Made by a program: the position numbers and the translations under genes. This document shows positions 32,595 to 41,550 of a stretch of DNA of 64,000 nucleotides, piece by piece (position 1 is the first letter of the stretch; each line of letters starts with the position of its first letter). Below the pieces are notes generated by a model. The model was not told the origin of the DNA, did not search any database, and saw nothing but the letters and a program-made list of their open reading frames with translations. The DNA lies in NCBI GenBank assembly GCA_964535215.1, contig CAZHST010000004.1:54321-118320 (forward strand). The letters run 5' to 3'. Origin of the DNA: JACQHM01 sp964535215. Lineage in GTDB: Bacteria; Methylomirabilota; Methylomirabilia; Methylomirabilales; JACQHM01.

Positions 32595-34967
32595 ATGTTT
32601 CCGGTAAAGATGAGGGTTGGGCTGCCCTTCAAGTTTATCCTGCCGATCTCCGTGCTGATCGTTCTGACCTCGATCATGTTAGGGTGGTTTTTCATTCGCC
32701 ACGATGTCGAGCTGATCACGTTCGCCCTTCTGGACCGGGGGAGGTCCCTGGTGAGGAATCTGGCCTACACCCTCGGATACGAGCTCCAGTACGCCACGGA
32801 AGAGCGCTTGAACGAGCTCATCGAAGGGGTGATCAAGCAGGAGGATGTGCTGTACGTGGTGATCCAGGATGAGAGGGGACGGATCAGGGCCCAGGCCAAG
32901 GCCGACCAGCTTGAGGAGATCCCCCCGATGACCGTGGCGAGGTCTACGTTTCAAGGCCTAAGATGGTCAGACCCTCTAACCCGCGCCTCCGTTGTCCGGT
33001 GGGGAGGGGAACAGGTCTACGAGATCGCCCACCCTGTCAGGACCCAAGTCAAGAGGGGGCGGGAGGAGATCGGCTTGACCCTGGGTGGGGAGGAGCAGAC
33101 CATCGGCCGAGCTGTCATCGGGATGTCCCTATCCTTGAAGCGGGTGAACGAAACCATTGTTGGGGTCCGGCGGACCATCGCCCTGGTGACCCTGTTGGTC
33201 ATCGTCTTGGGCATCGTCGTGACCACCTTTCTCGTCAAGGTGATTGTCAGGCCCATCAAACAGTTGGCGGCGGCGACGAAACGGATTGCGGAGGGGGAGC
33301 TGGGGTTTAAGGTGGAGGTTGCCTCGGAAGACGAGATCGGGAATCTGGCCGCCTCCTTCAACCGCATGGCCGAGGCGTTACGGGAGCGGGAGGTTGATAA
33401 CGCCCGACTCTTCCGGGAGTTGGAGGAGACCAACCGGAGGCTCGAGGCGGCCAGCCGCCACAAGTCGGAGTTCCTGGCCAACATGAGCCACGAACTCCGG
33501 ACCCCCTTGAACGCCGTCATCGGCTTCTCGGAGATCCTCCTAGATGAGTCTGTGGGGGAGCTGACCCCGGAGGAGCGGAGGGAGTTTTTGGGGAACATCT
33601 TAACCAGTGGGCGTCATCTGCTTCGGCTGATCAATGACATCCTGGACCTCTCAAAGGTCGAGGCTGGCCGGATGGAGCTCCATCCCGAGAGGTTCTCGGT
33701 CGTCGAGACCCTCCAAGGGGTGCTCAACACCATCAGACCCCTGGCGTCCAGGAAGCAGATCGGGGTCGAGGTGACCCTTGATCCCGCCCTGCCCACCCTG
33801 GTCGCCGATCCGGGAAAGGTCAAGCAGATCCTTTACAACCTCCTCTCCAACGCCATCAAGTTTACCCCCGAGAGCGGACAGGTCGGCGTGAGGGTTTCAC
33901 GGGGCAGGGGGGAGGCCTGCTTCGCTGTGTGGGATACGGGGATCGGCATCGCCCCCGAAGATCAGACGCGCATCTTCGAAGAGTTCTACCAGGTGGAGGC
34001 GACAACGGCCAGGCAGTACGAGGGGACGGGGTTAGGGCTAGCGCTGGCGAAGAAGTTCGTTGAGCTGCACGGGGGAAGGATCTGGGTGGAGAGCGAGCCG
34101 GGAAAGGGGAGCACGTTCACCTTCACCCTACCCTTGGGTGATCAGGCCGCGGTCTTGTTGGAGGAAAGGCCCAGGCCGGAGGAGGGCGGTCGGCCCCTTG
34201 TCCTGGTGGTGGAGGACGATCCGAGGGCCCTTGACCTGCTCCGTTTCTCCCTTTCCAAGGAGGGGTTTCGGGTGGAGGAGGCCCTGGATGGGGAGGAGGC
34301 TCTGGCCAAGGCCCGGGCCCTTCAGCCCTTTCTCATCACGTTGGATATCCTCCTTCCCAAGAAGGACGGGTGGGAGGTCTTACGAGAACTCAAGGAGGAT
34401 AGGGCGACCCGGGATATCCCGGTGGTCATCGTCTCCATTGTGGACGAGCCGAGGCGGGGCTTCAGCCTGGGGGCAGCCGATTACATCCTCAAGCCCTTCA
34501 ATCGAGAGGACCTTCTCCGGCGCCTAGGGAGGTACAGCTTTACCACGAAGGTTCATGGGGGGCCTGTGAAGGTTCTGATCATTGACGATGACCCTCTGGC
34601 GGTGGAGATGCTGGCAGGGATGCTGCAACCGGCCGGCTTCGAGGTCCTCAAGGCCTATGGCGGCCGGCCGGGGGTTGAGTTGGCCATGGAGCACCGTCCG
34701 GACCTGATTGTGTTGGATCTGCTGATGCCGGATGTCAGCGGCTTCGAGGTGGTGCAACGCTTGAAGGCGGATCCCCGGACGAAGGAGATCCCGGTTTTTG
34801 TCGTGACCGTCAAGGATCTGACCCCCGAGGACAAGCAGAGGCTGAACAGTCTGGTAGCAGCGGTCATGCCCAAGGGGTCTTTTATCAAGGAGGAGTTTTT
34901 GGAGGAGATCGGCAAGCTCGTGCGTTTCAAGGCAGCCCGGGAAAGGAGGGTCCAGGATGGCGGGTGA
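32595..34967 (+). CDS. Transmembrane hybrid histidine kinase with two receiver domains
   Basis: 790 residues from ATG 32595 (a GTG lies directly before). Two membrane helices (about 15-37 and 196-217) flank a periplasmic sensor region; then a HAMP domain, HisKA with His299 (NMSHELRTPLN), HATPase_c (LLSNAIKFTPES, DTGIGI, GTGLGLAL) and two receivers with Asp584 (LDILLPKKDG) and Asp708 (LDLLMPDVSG). The first receiver is poor around its Lys (ILKPFN present) but complete. The start of the next receiver gene overlaps its end by 11 bp. Confidence 0.93.
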   Translation: MFPVKMRVGLPFKFILPISVLIVLTSIMLGWFFIRHDVELITFALLDRGRSLVRNLAYTLGYELQYATEERLNELIEGVIKQEDVLYVVIQDERGRIRAQAKADQLEEIPPMTVARSTFQGLRWSDPLTRASVVRWGGEQVYEIAHPVRTQVKRGREEIGLTLGGEEQTIGRAVIGMSLSLKRVNETIVGVRRTIALVTLLVIVLGIVVTTFLVKVIVRPIKQLAAATKRIAEGELGFKVEVASEDEIGNLAASFNRMAEALREREVDNARLFRELEETNRRLEAASRHKSEFLANMSHELRTPLNAVIGFSEILLDESVGELTPEERREFLGNILTSGRHLLRLINDILDLSKVEAGRMELHPERFSVVETLQGVLNTIRPLASRKQIGVEVTLDPALPTLVADPGKVKQILYNLLSNAIKFTPESGQVGVRVSRGRGEACFAVWDTGIGIAPEDQTRIFEEFYQVEATTARQYEGTGLGLALAKKFVELHGGRIWVESEPGKGSTFTFTLPLGDQAAVLLEERPRPEEGGRPLVLVVEDDPRALDLLRFSLSKEGFRVEEALDGEEALAKARALQPFLITLDILLPKKDGWEVLRELKEDRATRDIPVVIVSIVDEPRRGFSLGAADYILKPFNREDLLRRLGRYSFTTKVHGGPVKVLIIDDDPLAVEMLAGMLQPAGFEVLKAYGGRPGVELAMEHRPDLIVLDLLMPDVSGFEVVQRLKADPRTKEIPVFVVTVKDLTPEDKQRLNSLVAAVMPKGSFIKEEFLEEIGKLVRFKAARERRVQDGG

Positions 34968-35349
34968 GCGCATCCTGCTGGTGGAGGACAACCCGGTGAA
35001 TCGGCGTCTGGCTCAATTCCTCTTGAAATCCCACGGTTACATCGTCTTCGAGGCCACCACCGGCGAGGAGGCCCTGGAGCTGGCCAGGATCCACCGCCCG
35101 GATCTCATCCTGATGGACCTCCAGCTCCCGGGGTTGGACGGCTTCCAAACGGCGAGGATCCTGAAGGGGGAGGCTTTCACGAAGGAGATCCCGGTGATCG
35201 CCCTCACGGCCTCTGCCATGAAAGGGGATCGGGAGAAGGCGCTGGAGGCAGGCTGTGACGGGTACATCACGAAACCCATCGATACCAAGGAGTTCCCCGC
35301 GACCGTGAAGCGCTACCTGTCGGCGGTCAAAGGGAGAGGAGAAGGGTAG
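34957..35349 (+). CDS. CheY/DivK-like single receiver protein
   Basis: 130 residues: VEDNPVNRR, phospho-acceptor in LMDLQLPGLDG, LTASAMKGDREKALEAGCDGYITKPID. This is the DivK-like receiver subtype often found with hybrid kinases. The ATG lies inside the end of the kinase gene (11-bp overlap), so production is coupled. It is likely the last carrier in the phosphorelay, acting on an unlinked partner. Confidence 0.9.
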   Translation: MAGERILLVEDNPVNRRLAQFLLKSHGYIVFEATTGEEALELARIHRPDLILMDLQLPGLDGFQTARILKGEAFTKEIPVIALTASAMKGDREKALEAGCDGYITKPIDTKEFPATVKRYLSAVKGRGEG

Positions 35350-35370
35350 ATCACGGAGCCGGATGAACCT

Positions 35371-36510
35371 TCACACGACCGCGTACTTTTTCAAAAGATC
35401 GCGGTCGAGTTCCAACCCGAGCCCTGGTCCCTGGGGGATCTCAATCCTATCCCCCTTCCGGACAAGCGGTGTGGTGGCAAGCTTCTCCCGGAGGGGATTG
35501 GGCGTCCGGTCCAGCTCGAACAAGAGCTCCGTGGGGAAGAGGGCCAGGGGGTTGGGGGGGAGGGCTGCCGCCAGTTGCAGGCTGGCATAGAGGCCGACGG
35601 CTGATCCCCACACATGGGGGTAATAGGTGATCCCCCAGGTTGAAGCGAGGGCCCAGATCTTCATCGCCTCGCTGAATCCTCCGCAGGCGCAGAGGTCCGG
35701 CTGCACGATATCCACCGCTCTTTTTGAGAGGAGCTCCCGAAAGCCGTAGCGCGTATACTCCGCTTCCCCTCCGGCAATGGGGATCCTCAAAGCCTGCTTG
35801 ACCTGGAGGTACCCATCGAGATCCTCTGGCACCACGGGCTCTTCGAACCAGTAGATCTCGTAGGGCTCGATCAGTCGCCCTAACCGGATGGCCTCTCTCG
35901 CGTCGTAGGCATGGTTCGCATCCACCATGAGAAGCCTCTCAGGGCCGATGGCCTCGCGCACGGCTCTGACATTCCGGACGTCCTCCTCGACCCCGAAGCC
36001 CACTTTCAACTTCATGGCCTGGAACCCTTCGGCGGCATACCCTGTGGCTTCCTCGGCCAACGCCGCCGCCTGATCGGGAACCTGGCGGTGGTAGAGGCCG
36101 GTGGCATAGGCCCTGACCTCTTTTCGGAACGGCCCCCCCAAGAGTTTATGGATCGGCAGCCCCAGGGCTTTCCCTTTCAGATCCCACAACGCGATGTCCA
36201 CGGCCGAGAGGGCGGCAATGGGCATCCCCTTCCGACCGTAGTCCCGGAAGGTGTTGTAGAGTTCCTCCCAGAGAACCTGGGTGTCCAAGGGATCGCGTCC
36301 CAATAACAGCGGCTTGTACAGTTCCTCCACGACGGCACGAGTCCCCATTGCTGGCCCATAGGCTTCGCCAAAGCCACTGATCCCATTATCGCTCTGGATC
36401 TCCACCAGCATGGCGGTCCGCGTCTTGTACCAGGCTTGCGAGTAGGCAAAGGTTTCCTGCTTCGAAAGCTCCGCCCGTAAGACGTAGGTCTTAATATCCT
36501 GGATCTTCAT
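35371..36510 (-). CDS. Enolase-superfamily enzyme, mandelate racemase type
   Basis: 379 residues. N-terminal capping domain, then a barrel with the KxK base (MKLKVG near residue 165), metal ligands in MVDANHAY, WFEEPV and GGEAEYT, and the His-Asp partner pair in QPDLCACGG and YPHVWGS. That set places it in the mandelate racemase subgroup, which abstracts a proton alpha to a carboxylate (sugar-acid dehydratases, racemases). The exact substrate cannot be read. It is downstream of groEL but separated by a strong terminator. Confidence 0.9.
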   Translation of the reverse strand: MKIQDIKTYVLRAELSKQETFAYSQAWYKTRTAMLVEIQSDNGISGFGEAYGPAMGTRAVVEELYKPLLLGRDPLDTQVLWEELYNTFRDYGRKGMPIAALSAVDIALWDLKGKALGLPIHKLLGGPFRKEVRAYATGLYHRQVPDQAAALAEEATGYAAEGFQAMKLKVGFGVEEDVRNVRAVREAIGPERLLMVDANHAYDAREAIRLGRLIEPYEIYWFEEPVVPEDLDGYLQVKQALRIPIAGGEAEYTRYGFRELLSKRAVDIVQPDLCACGGFSEAMKIWALASTWGITYYPHVWGSAVGLYASLQLAAALPPNPLALFPTELLFELDRTPNPLREKLATTPLVRKGDRIEIPQGPGLGLELDRDLLKKYAVV

Positions 36511-36572
36511 CTCCCCTTCCTCCTCTTTTGTCTCCTTTGGCTTGGTGATACCGCAGAGGGGCCAAGGGAGTC

Positions 36573-36615
36573 AAACAAAAAAGAGAAAGCCCCCGATGGC
36601 ATTGCCATCGGGGGC
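36573..36615 (-). terminator. Rho-independent terminator after groEL
   Basis: On the minus strand a 12-bp perfect stem (GCCCCCGATGGC / GCCATCGGGGGC, 36589-36615) with a 3-nt loop is followed by a U-rich tract (36588-36573). It lies 52 bp past the groEL stop and before the enolase-superfamily gene. Confidence 0.92.
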
Positions 36616-36666
36616 CTCATTCTCCCAGAGGGTTTTGGAGGGATTCCACCCCCTAACCCCTGCCTT

Positions 36667-38295
36667 TTAGAACTCGTCCATCCCGTGGCCACCGGGCATC
36701 GGCGGCTTCTTCTCCTTCTCCGGGATCTCGGTGACCAGGGCCTCGGTAGTGATCATCAGGGAGGCAACGGAGGCCGCGTTCTGGAGGGCGATCCTCGTCA
36801 CCTTGGTCGGGTCAATGATCCCGGCCTGGAAGAGGTCCGTGTACTCCCCGGTCTCGGCATCGAAGCCAAAATTGGGGTTCTCGGACTCCTTGACCTTCTG
36901 GACGACGATGGAGCCTTCAATACCGGCGTTCTCGGCGATCTGCCGGATGGGCTCCTCCAAGGCCCGTCGGACGATATCAGCCCCGATCTTCTCGTCACCC
37001 TCAAGCTTCAGATTCTCGAAGGCCTTCAGGCACCGGAGGTAAGCCACCCCGCCGCCCGGGACGATGCCCTCTTCCACGGCAGCCTTGGTGGCGTTCAGGG
37101 CGTCCTCCACCCGGGCCTTCTTCTCCTTCATGGCGATCTCCGTAGGGGCGCCCACCTTGATGACCGCCACGCCACCGGCCAGCTTTGCCAGGCGCTCCTG
37201 GAGCTTCTCCCGGTCATAATCGGAGGTGGTTTCCTCAATCTGGGTCCGGATCTGCTTGATCCTCCCCTCAATGGCCTTGGGGTTCCCCGCCCCCTCGATG
37301 ATGGTGGTGTTCTCCTTGTCAATGACCACCTTCTTGGCCTTGCCCAGGTCCTCCAGCCGGACGTTTTCCAGCTTGATCCCCAGCTCCTCGGAGATCACCT
37401 CGCCACCGGTCAAGATGGCAATGTCCTTCAGCATCTCCTTCCGCCGGTCCCCGAAACCTGGGGCCTTCACCGCGGCGCATTGGAGCGTTCCCCGGAGCTT
37501 GTTCACCACCAAGGTGGCCAGGGCCTCCCCTTCCACCTCCTCGGCGATGATGAGGAGGGGCTTCCCCATCTTGGCAATCTGCTCCAGGATCGGGAGAAGA
37601 TCCCGCATGTTCGAGATCTTCTTCTCATGAATGAGGATCAGGGGATTCTCCAGGACGCACTCCATCCGCTCGGGGTCCGTAATGAAGTAGGGAGAGAGGT
37701 AACCCCGGTCGAACTGCATCCCCTCGACCACCTCCAAGGTGGTCTCCATCCCCTTGGCCTCCTCGACGGTGATGACACCATCCTTACCCACCTTCTCCAT
37801 CGCATCGGCAATGAGATTCCCGATGGTCTTGTCGTTGTTGGCGGAGATGGTGGCCACCTGGGCGATTTCCTTCTTCTCCCGGGTCGGCTTCGAGAGCTTC
37901 TTCAGCTCCTCCACGACCACCTCGACCGCCTTTTCAATCCCCCGCTTTAAGGCCATGGGGTTGGCGCCGGCGGTGACGTTCTTCATCCCTTCTTTGAAGA
38001 TGGCCCAGGCGAGGGCTGTGGCGGTCGTCGTCCCATCACCGGCCACGTCCGAGGTCTTGGAGGCTACCTCCCGGACCATCTGGGCTCCCATGTTCTCAAA
38101 GGGCTCCTCCAGCTCAATCTCCTTCGCAACGGTCACCCCATCCTTGGTGATGGTGGGGGGTCCAAACTTCTTGTCCAGCACGACGTTCCGGCCTTTTGGA
38201 CCCAAGGTGACCACCACCGCCTTGGCGAGCTTATCAACGCCCCGTAAAATCGCCCGTCGGGCATCCTCGCTGAACATGAGCTGTTTTGCTGGCAT
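36667..38295 (-). CDS. groEL: Chaperonin GroEL
   Basis: 542 residues, normal length. It starts MPAKQLMFSEDARRAILRG and carries the ATP-binding region VTLGPKGRNVVLDK, AGDGTTTATALA, and GGGVAYLRC near the C-terminus. The C-terminal tail is short and ends GGHGMDEF rather than the long GGM repeat. It forms the 14-mer that folds proteins with GroES, encoded 76 bp upstream. The gene has AGGAGG before ATG and is controlled from the CIRCE element ahead of groES. Confidence 0.98.
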   Translation of the reverse strand: MPAKQLMFSEDARRAILRGVDKLAKAVVVTLGPKGRNVVLDKKFGPPTITKDGVTVAKEIELEEPFENMGAQMVREVASKTSDVAGDGTTTATALAWAIFKEGMKNVTAGANPMALKRGIEKAVEVVVEELKKLSKPTREKKEIAQVATISANNDKTIGNLIADAMEKVGKDGVITVEEAKGMETTLEVVEGMQFDRGYLSPYFITDPERMECVLENPLILIHEKKISNMRDLLPILEQIAKMGKPLLIIAEEVEGEALATLVVNKLRGTLQCAAVKAPGFGDRRKEMLKDIAILTGGEVISEELGIKLENVRLEDLGKAKKVVIDKENTTIIEGAGNPKAIEGRIKQIRTQIEETTSDYDREKLQERLAKLAGGVAVIKVGAPTEIAMKEKKARVEDALNATKAAVEEGIVPGGGVAYLRCLKAFENLKLEGDEKIGADIVRRALEEPIRQIAENAGIEGSIVVQKVKESENPNFGFDAETGEYTDLFQAGIIDPTKVTRIALQNAASVASLMITTEALVTEIPEKEKKPPMPGGHGMDEF

Positions 38296-38371
38296 AGAGG
38301 CTTCCCTCCTTACATTCCTGTTGAGTTCTCAAACAAGATAGGGTATCCTTACAGGATGATAAAGAAGGAGG

Positions 38372-38659
38372 CTACTGGATGATCCCCAGCACATCGTCCT
38401 CCCGCATGATGAGCACTTCCTCATCATCCAGCTTGACCTCGGTCCCGGCGTACTTGTTAAAGAGAACCTTGTCGCCCACCTTGACCTCCATGGGCTGCCT
38501 CTTCCCGTTCTCGCTCACCTTGCCGGGTCCGACGGCCAGGACCTCCCCCTGCTGGGGCTTCTCCTTGGCGGTATCGGGGATAATGATCCCGCCCTTCTTA
38601 ACCTCCTGCTCCTCCAACCTCTTCACAACAATTCGATCTTGCAACGGGCGAATCTTCAT
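38372..38659 (-). CDS. groES: Co-chaperonin GroES
   Basis: 95 residues from ATG 38659 (KIRPLQDRIVVKR), behind AGGAGAGAGG; an in-frame upstream extension has no ribosome binding site. The mobile loop (EEQEVKKGGIIIPDTAKEKPQ) and the roof segment (GPGKVSENGKRQPMEVKVGDKVLF) are intact. It caps GroEL. First gene of the groESL operon. Confidence 0.98.
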   Translation of the reverse strand: MKIRPLQDRIVVKRLEEQEVKKGGIIIPDTAKEKPQQGEVLAVGPGKVSENGKRQPMEVKVGDKVLFNKYAGTEVKLDDEEVLIMREDDVLGIIQ

Positions 38660-38721
38660 AGGCGACCTCTCTCCTTTCCAGGATGGTTGATCCGTTGGTG
38701 TCAGTCCGATCGTCCTCGTTG

Positions 38722-38748
38722 TTAGCACTCAATCAAGGTGAGTGCTAA
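38722..38748 (-). promoter_or_regulatory. CIRCE operator (HrcA binding site)
   Basis: A perfect inverted repeat TTAGCACTC-N9-GAGTGCTAA lies 63 bp upstream of groES, exactly the consensus CIRCE element. It implies heat-shock control by an HrcA repressor encoded elsewhere. A weak promoter (TTGCAT, 17 bp, TACACA) may lie just upstream on the minus strand. Confidence 0.95.
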
Positions 38749-38799
38749 CAACCCCTATGTGTAGTCTGAGTTCCCTCGAGATGCAACCGGAGATTCTGG

Positions 38800-38899
38800 T
38801 GGATTCTGATGATTATCACCTAAAATCAGAAAATTTTAAAAATTATAACGTTGAAATAATCAATTTTCATGATTTTCTTAGAAATTTCTTAAGAATATA
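38800..38899. promoter_or_regulatory. AT-rich divergent promoter region between groES and alr
   Basis: About 100 bp of strongly A/T-rich sequence in an otherwise GC-rich window, directly upstream of alr. It probably holds the alr promoter; several weak -35/-10 pairs fit, so I do not select one. Confidence 0.4.
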
Positions 38900-38905
38900 G
38901 CGGAC

Positions 38906-40048
38906 ATGAAAGATCAAGAGAAACGGCCGACCTATGCAAAGGTGGACCTTCGCGCCGTCCAGTCCAACCTTAGAAAGATCAGGGCCTGGGTAGGACGGTC
39001 TGTCAAGGTCATGGCGGTGGTCAAGGCCGATGCCTACGGTCACGGAGCGGTGGAGGTTTCCAAGGCTGCCCTGAAGGCTGGGGCCGAGTGGTTGGGGGTG
39101 GCCATCCCTGAGGAAGGGGTGGAGCTTCGAAAGGCCGGGATCGAAGCCCCGATCCTGGTCCTCGGGGCGACCTCTCCATCCCAGGCCTCCCTTGTGGTGA
39201 ACTTCGGCCTCGACCAAACCCTCTCAGGCCTCCCTCTAGCTGAGGCCCTCTCCGCCTTGGCCTGTCGGATGGGGAAAAGGGTCGGCGTCCATCTGAAGGT
39301 TGATACCGGCATGGGCCGGCTGGGGGTTTTTCCTTCCGAGGCGGTGGCCTTCGCGAGGAGGGTCCACTCCCTTCCGGGCCTGACGCTGAAAGGGCTCATG
39401 ACCCACCTGGCCACGGCCGGCGAGGACAACCGGTACGCCCTGAAGCAGGTGAAGGTGTTTCAGGAGGTGGCAGAGGCCCTGAAGCAGGCGGGGTTCACGT
39501 TCCCCTTACGACATGTCGCGAACTCCGCCGCTATCCTGGACCTTCCCGATTCGTTCTTCGACCTGGTCCGCCCCGGCCTGCTCCTCTACGGCTGCTATCC
39601 CTCGAAGGCCGTCTCCCGACCGTTCCCGCTCCGGCCAGCCCTTTCCCTGCGGACCCGGATAACCCACCTGAAGGATCTGCCCAAAGGGGCGGGGATCAGC
39701 TACGGGAGGACCTTCATCACCAAGCATCCCACCAAGGTCGCGATCCTTCCCCTGGGGTATGCCGATGGCTTAAGCTTTCTCCTCTCCAACCGGGGCGAGG
39801 TCCTTGTCCGGGGCAGGAAGGCGAGAATCGTTGGCCGGGTTTGCATGGATATGTGCATGGTGGATGTGACCACCGTTCCCGGGGTGAAGGTGGGTGATGA
39901 GGTCGTCATCTATGGAAGGCAGGGGGGAGGGGAGATCAGGGTGGAGGAGGTCGCGGAGCGGATTGGGACCATTGCCTATGAGCTTCTCTGTTCAATCGGG
40001 AAAAGGGTCCCCCGGATTTACACCGAATACCCGACGGAAAGGGGCTGA
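38906..40048 (+). CDS. alr: Alanine racemase
   Basis: 380 residues, normal length. The PLP lysine is in VVKADAYGHG (about residue 40), the second catalytic residue, Tyr, in AGISYGRTF, and KVDTGMGRLG and GRVCMDMCMVDVT are conserved. It makes D-alanine for peptidoglycan. The ribosome binding site before ATG 38906 is weak. A separate promoter follows for the next gene. Confidence 0.97.
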   Translation: MKDQEKRPTYAKVDLRAVQSNLRKIRAWVGRSVKVMAVVKADAYGHGAVEVSKAALKAGAEWLGVAIPEEGVELRKAGIEAPILVLGATSPSQASLVVNFGLDQTLSGLPLAEALSALACRMGKRVGVHLKVDTGMGRLGVFPSEAVAFARRVHSLPGLTLKGLMTHLATAGEDNRYALKQVKVFQEVAEALKQAGFTFPLRHVANSAAILDLPDSFFDLVRPGLLLYGCYPSKAVSRPFPLRPALSLRTRITHLKDLPKGAGISYGRTFITKHPTKVAILPLGYADGLSFLLSNRGEVLVRGRKARIVGRVCMDMCMVDVTTVPGVKVGDEVVIYGRQGGGEIRVEEVAERIGTIAYELLCSIGKRVPRIYTEYPTERG

Positions 40049-40056
40049 CTCTTCCC

Positions 40057-40086
40057 TTGACAATCCCTCGTTCAGAAGCCTATACT
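40057..40086 (+). promoter_or_regulatory. Promoter of phosphohexomutase-eno-ftsB operon
   Basis: TTGACA (40057-40062), 18 bp, TATACT (40081-40086), 39 bp upstream of the start codon; close to the sigma-70 consensus. Confidence 0.7.
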
Positions 40087-40125
40087 TGGCACGCAGCTTG
40101 AATTTCACACCTGTGGCGAGGGGAC

Positions 40126-41550
40126 ATGATGCCGATTGTCTTCGGCACCTCGGGCTGGCGTGGGATCATCGCCGATGATTTTACCTTTCGAGGCGTTCGG
40201 GCGGTTTCCCAGGCTCTCGCCGAGCATCTCCTTCAGGAACAACGGGCGGGGCGAGGCGTTGTCATTGGCCACGACACCCGCTTCCTTGCCGAGGAGTTCG
40301 CGAGGGAAGCAGCAGGCATCCTGGTGAAAAACGGCATTCCTGTGTTCCTTTGCGAGAAGCCGGTGCCAACCCCCGTTGTGGCCTACGAGATCGTACGACG
40401 GAAGGCGGGGGGGGGGATCACCATGACGGCCAGCCACAACCCGTATCCGTATCATGGGTTCAAATTCTCCACGGCCGATGGGGCCCCGCCCCTCCCGGAG
40501 GTGACCCGCCGGATCGAGGAGAGGGCCAACGAGCTCCTTAAAGGGCCTGACCCGGGTCCCGTGTCCCTCCCCGAGGAGGGGGGACACGGGCTCCTCCACC
40601 GGATCGATCCAAAGCCCTTCTATTTGGAACAGCTTCAGAGGGTGGTGGACTTTGATGTCATCCGTCGGGGGGGGCTGACCGTCGTGGCAGACCCCCTCTA
40701 CGGGGCTGGCCAAGGCTATCTGGACCAGGCCTCCGAGGCGGCAGGGATGAAGGTCTCCGTCCTCCACGCGAGGAGGGATCCCCTCTTCGGTGGTAGCTCG
40801 CCCGATCCCTCGGAGGAGAGGCTTCAGGAGCTTAAGGCGGCTGTGGTGGAGAAGGGTGCCGATTTAGGCCTGGCGACCGATGGGGATGCGGACCGGTACG
40901 GGATCATTGATGCCGATGGAAGCTTCATCAACCCAAACCAGATCCTGGCCTTACTCGTTGACCACCTGGCCGAAACCCGGGAGGGGAAAGGGGGGGTAGC
41001 CCGGACGGTGGCCACCTCTCACCTGGTCGATCGGGTGGCCCAGTACCACCACCTCCCCCTCTACGAAACCAAGGTGGGATTTAAATATATCGGGGAGCTT
41101 CTCCTGGAAGGCAAGATCCTCATCGGCGGTGAGGAGAGTGCCGGCCTTTCCATCCGAGGCCACGTGCCGGAGAAGGACGGGATCCTGGCCTGCCTCCTGG
41201 TGGCCGAGATGGTTGCCCTCCGGAGGAAACCCGTAAAGGCGCTCCTGCACGAGCTCTACGCGAAGGTGGGGACCCTGCTGACGAGACGGATTGACCTCCC
41301 TTTAAGCCAGGACCGTCTGGTCCGGCTTCACGCGGTGCTTCAGGACCCGCCGAAGACCTTCGCCGGGCAGAGGGTGGTCCGGGTGGGCCGCCTGGAGGGG
41401 ACGAAGCTCATCCTGGAAGATGGCCGTTGGCTCCTGGTCAGACCCTCGGGAACGGAGCCGGTGGTCCGGGTGTATCTGGAGGCTTCCTCTGAGGAGGAGC
41501 TCCGGACCCTCGCCGAAGCGGCAAAGGCCTTCGTCGAGGGGTTGGCATGA
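40126..41550 (+). CDS. Phosphoglucomutase/phosphomannomutase family enzyme
   Basis: 474 residues. FGTSGWRG at the N-terminus, the phospho-serine loop TASHNPYPYHG (about residue 103), the metal loop DGDADR, the sugar-binding GEESAG and the phosphate-binding RPSGTEP are all present, so an active alpha-D-phosphohexomutase is expected. Substrate (glucose-, mannose- or glucosamine-phosphate) cannot be decided. Two adjacent ATGs (40126, 40129) follow GCGAGGGG. It overlaps eno by 4 bp. Confidence 0.95.
   Translation: MMPIVFGTSGWRGIIADDFTFRGVRAVSQALAEHLLQEQRAGRGVVIGHDTRFLAEEFAREAAGILVKNGIPVFLCEKPVPTPVVAYEIVRRKAGGGITMTASHNPYPYHGFKFSTADGAPPLPEVTRRIEERANELLKGPDPGPVSLPEEGGHGLLHRIDPKPFYLEQLQRVVDFDVIRRGGLTVVADPLYGAGQGYLDQASEAAGMKVSVLHARRDPLFGGSSPDPSEERLQELKAAVVEKGADLGLATDGDADRYGIIDADGSFINPNQILALLVDHLAETREGKGGVARTVATSHLVDRVAQYHHLPLYETKVGFKYIGELLLEGKILIGGEESAGLSIRGHVPEKDGILACLLVAEMVALRRKPVKALLHELYAKVGTLLTRRIDLPLSQDRLVRLHAVLQDPPKTFAGQRVVRVGRLEGTKLILEDGRWLLVRPSGTEPVVRVYLEASSEEELRTLAEAAKAFVEGLA

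Noticed and set aside
36685..37950. Long open frame antisense to groEL (over 400 codons)
   Set aside because: It is a composition shadow of groEL in a GC-rich genome; low-complexity Leu/Gly/His/Asp content and no similarity to known proteins.
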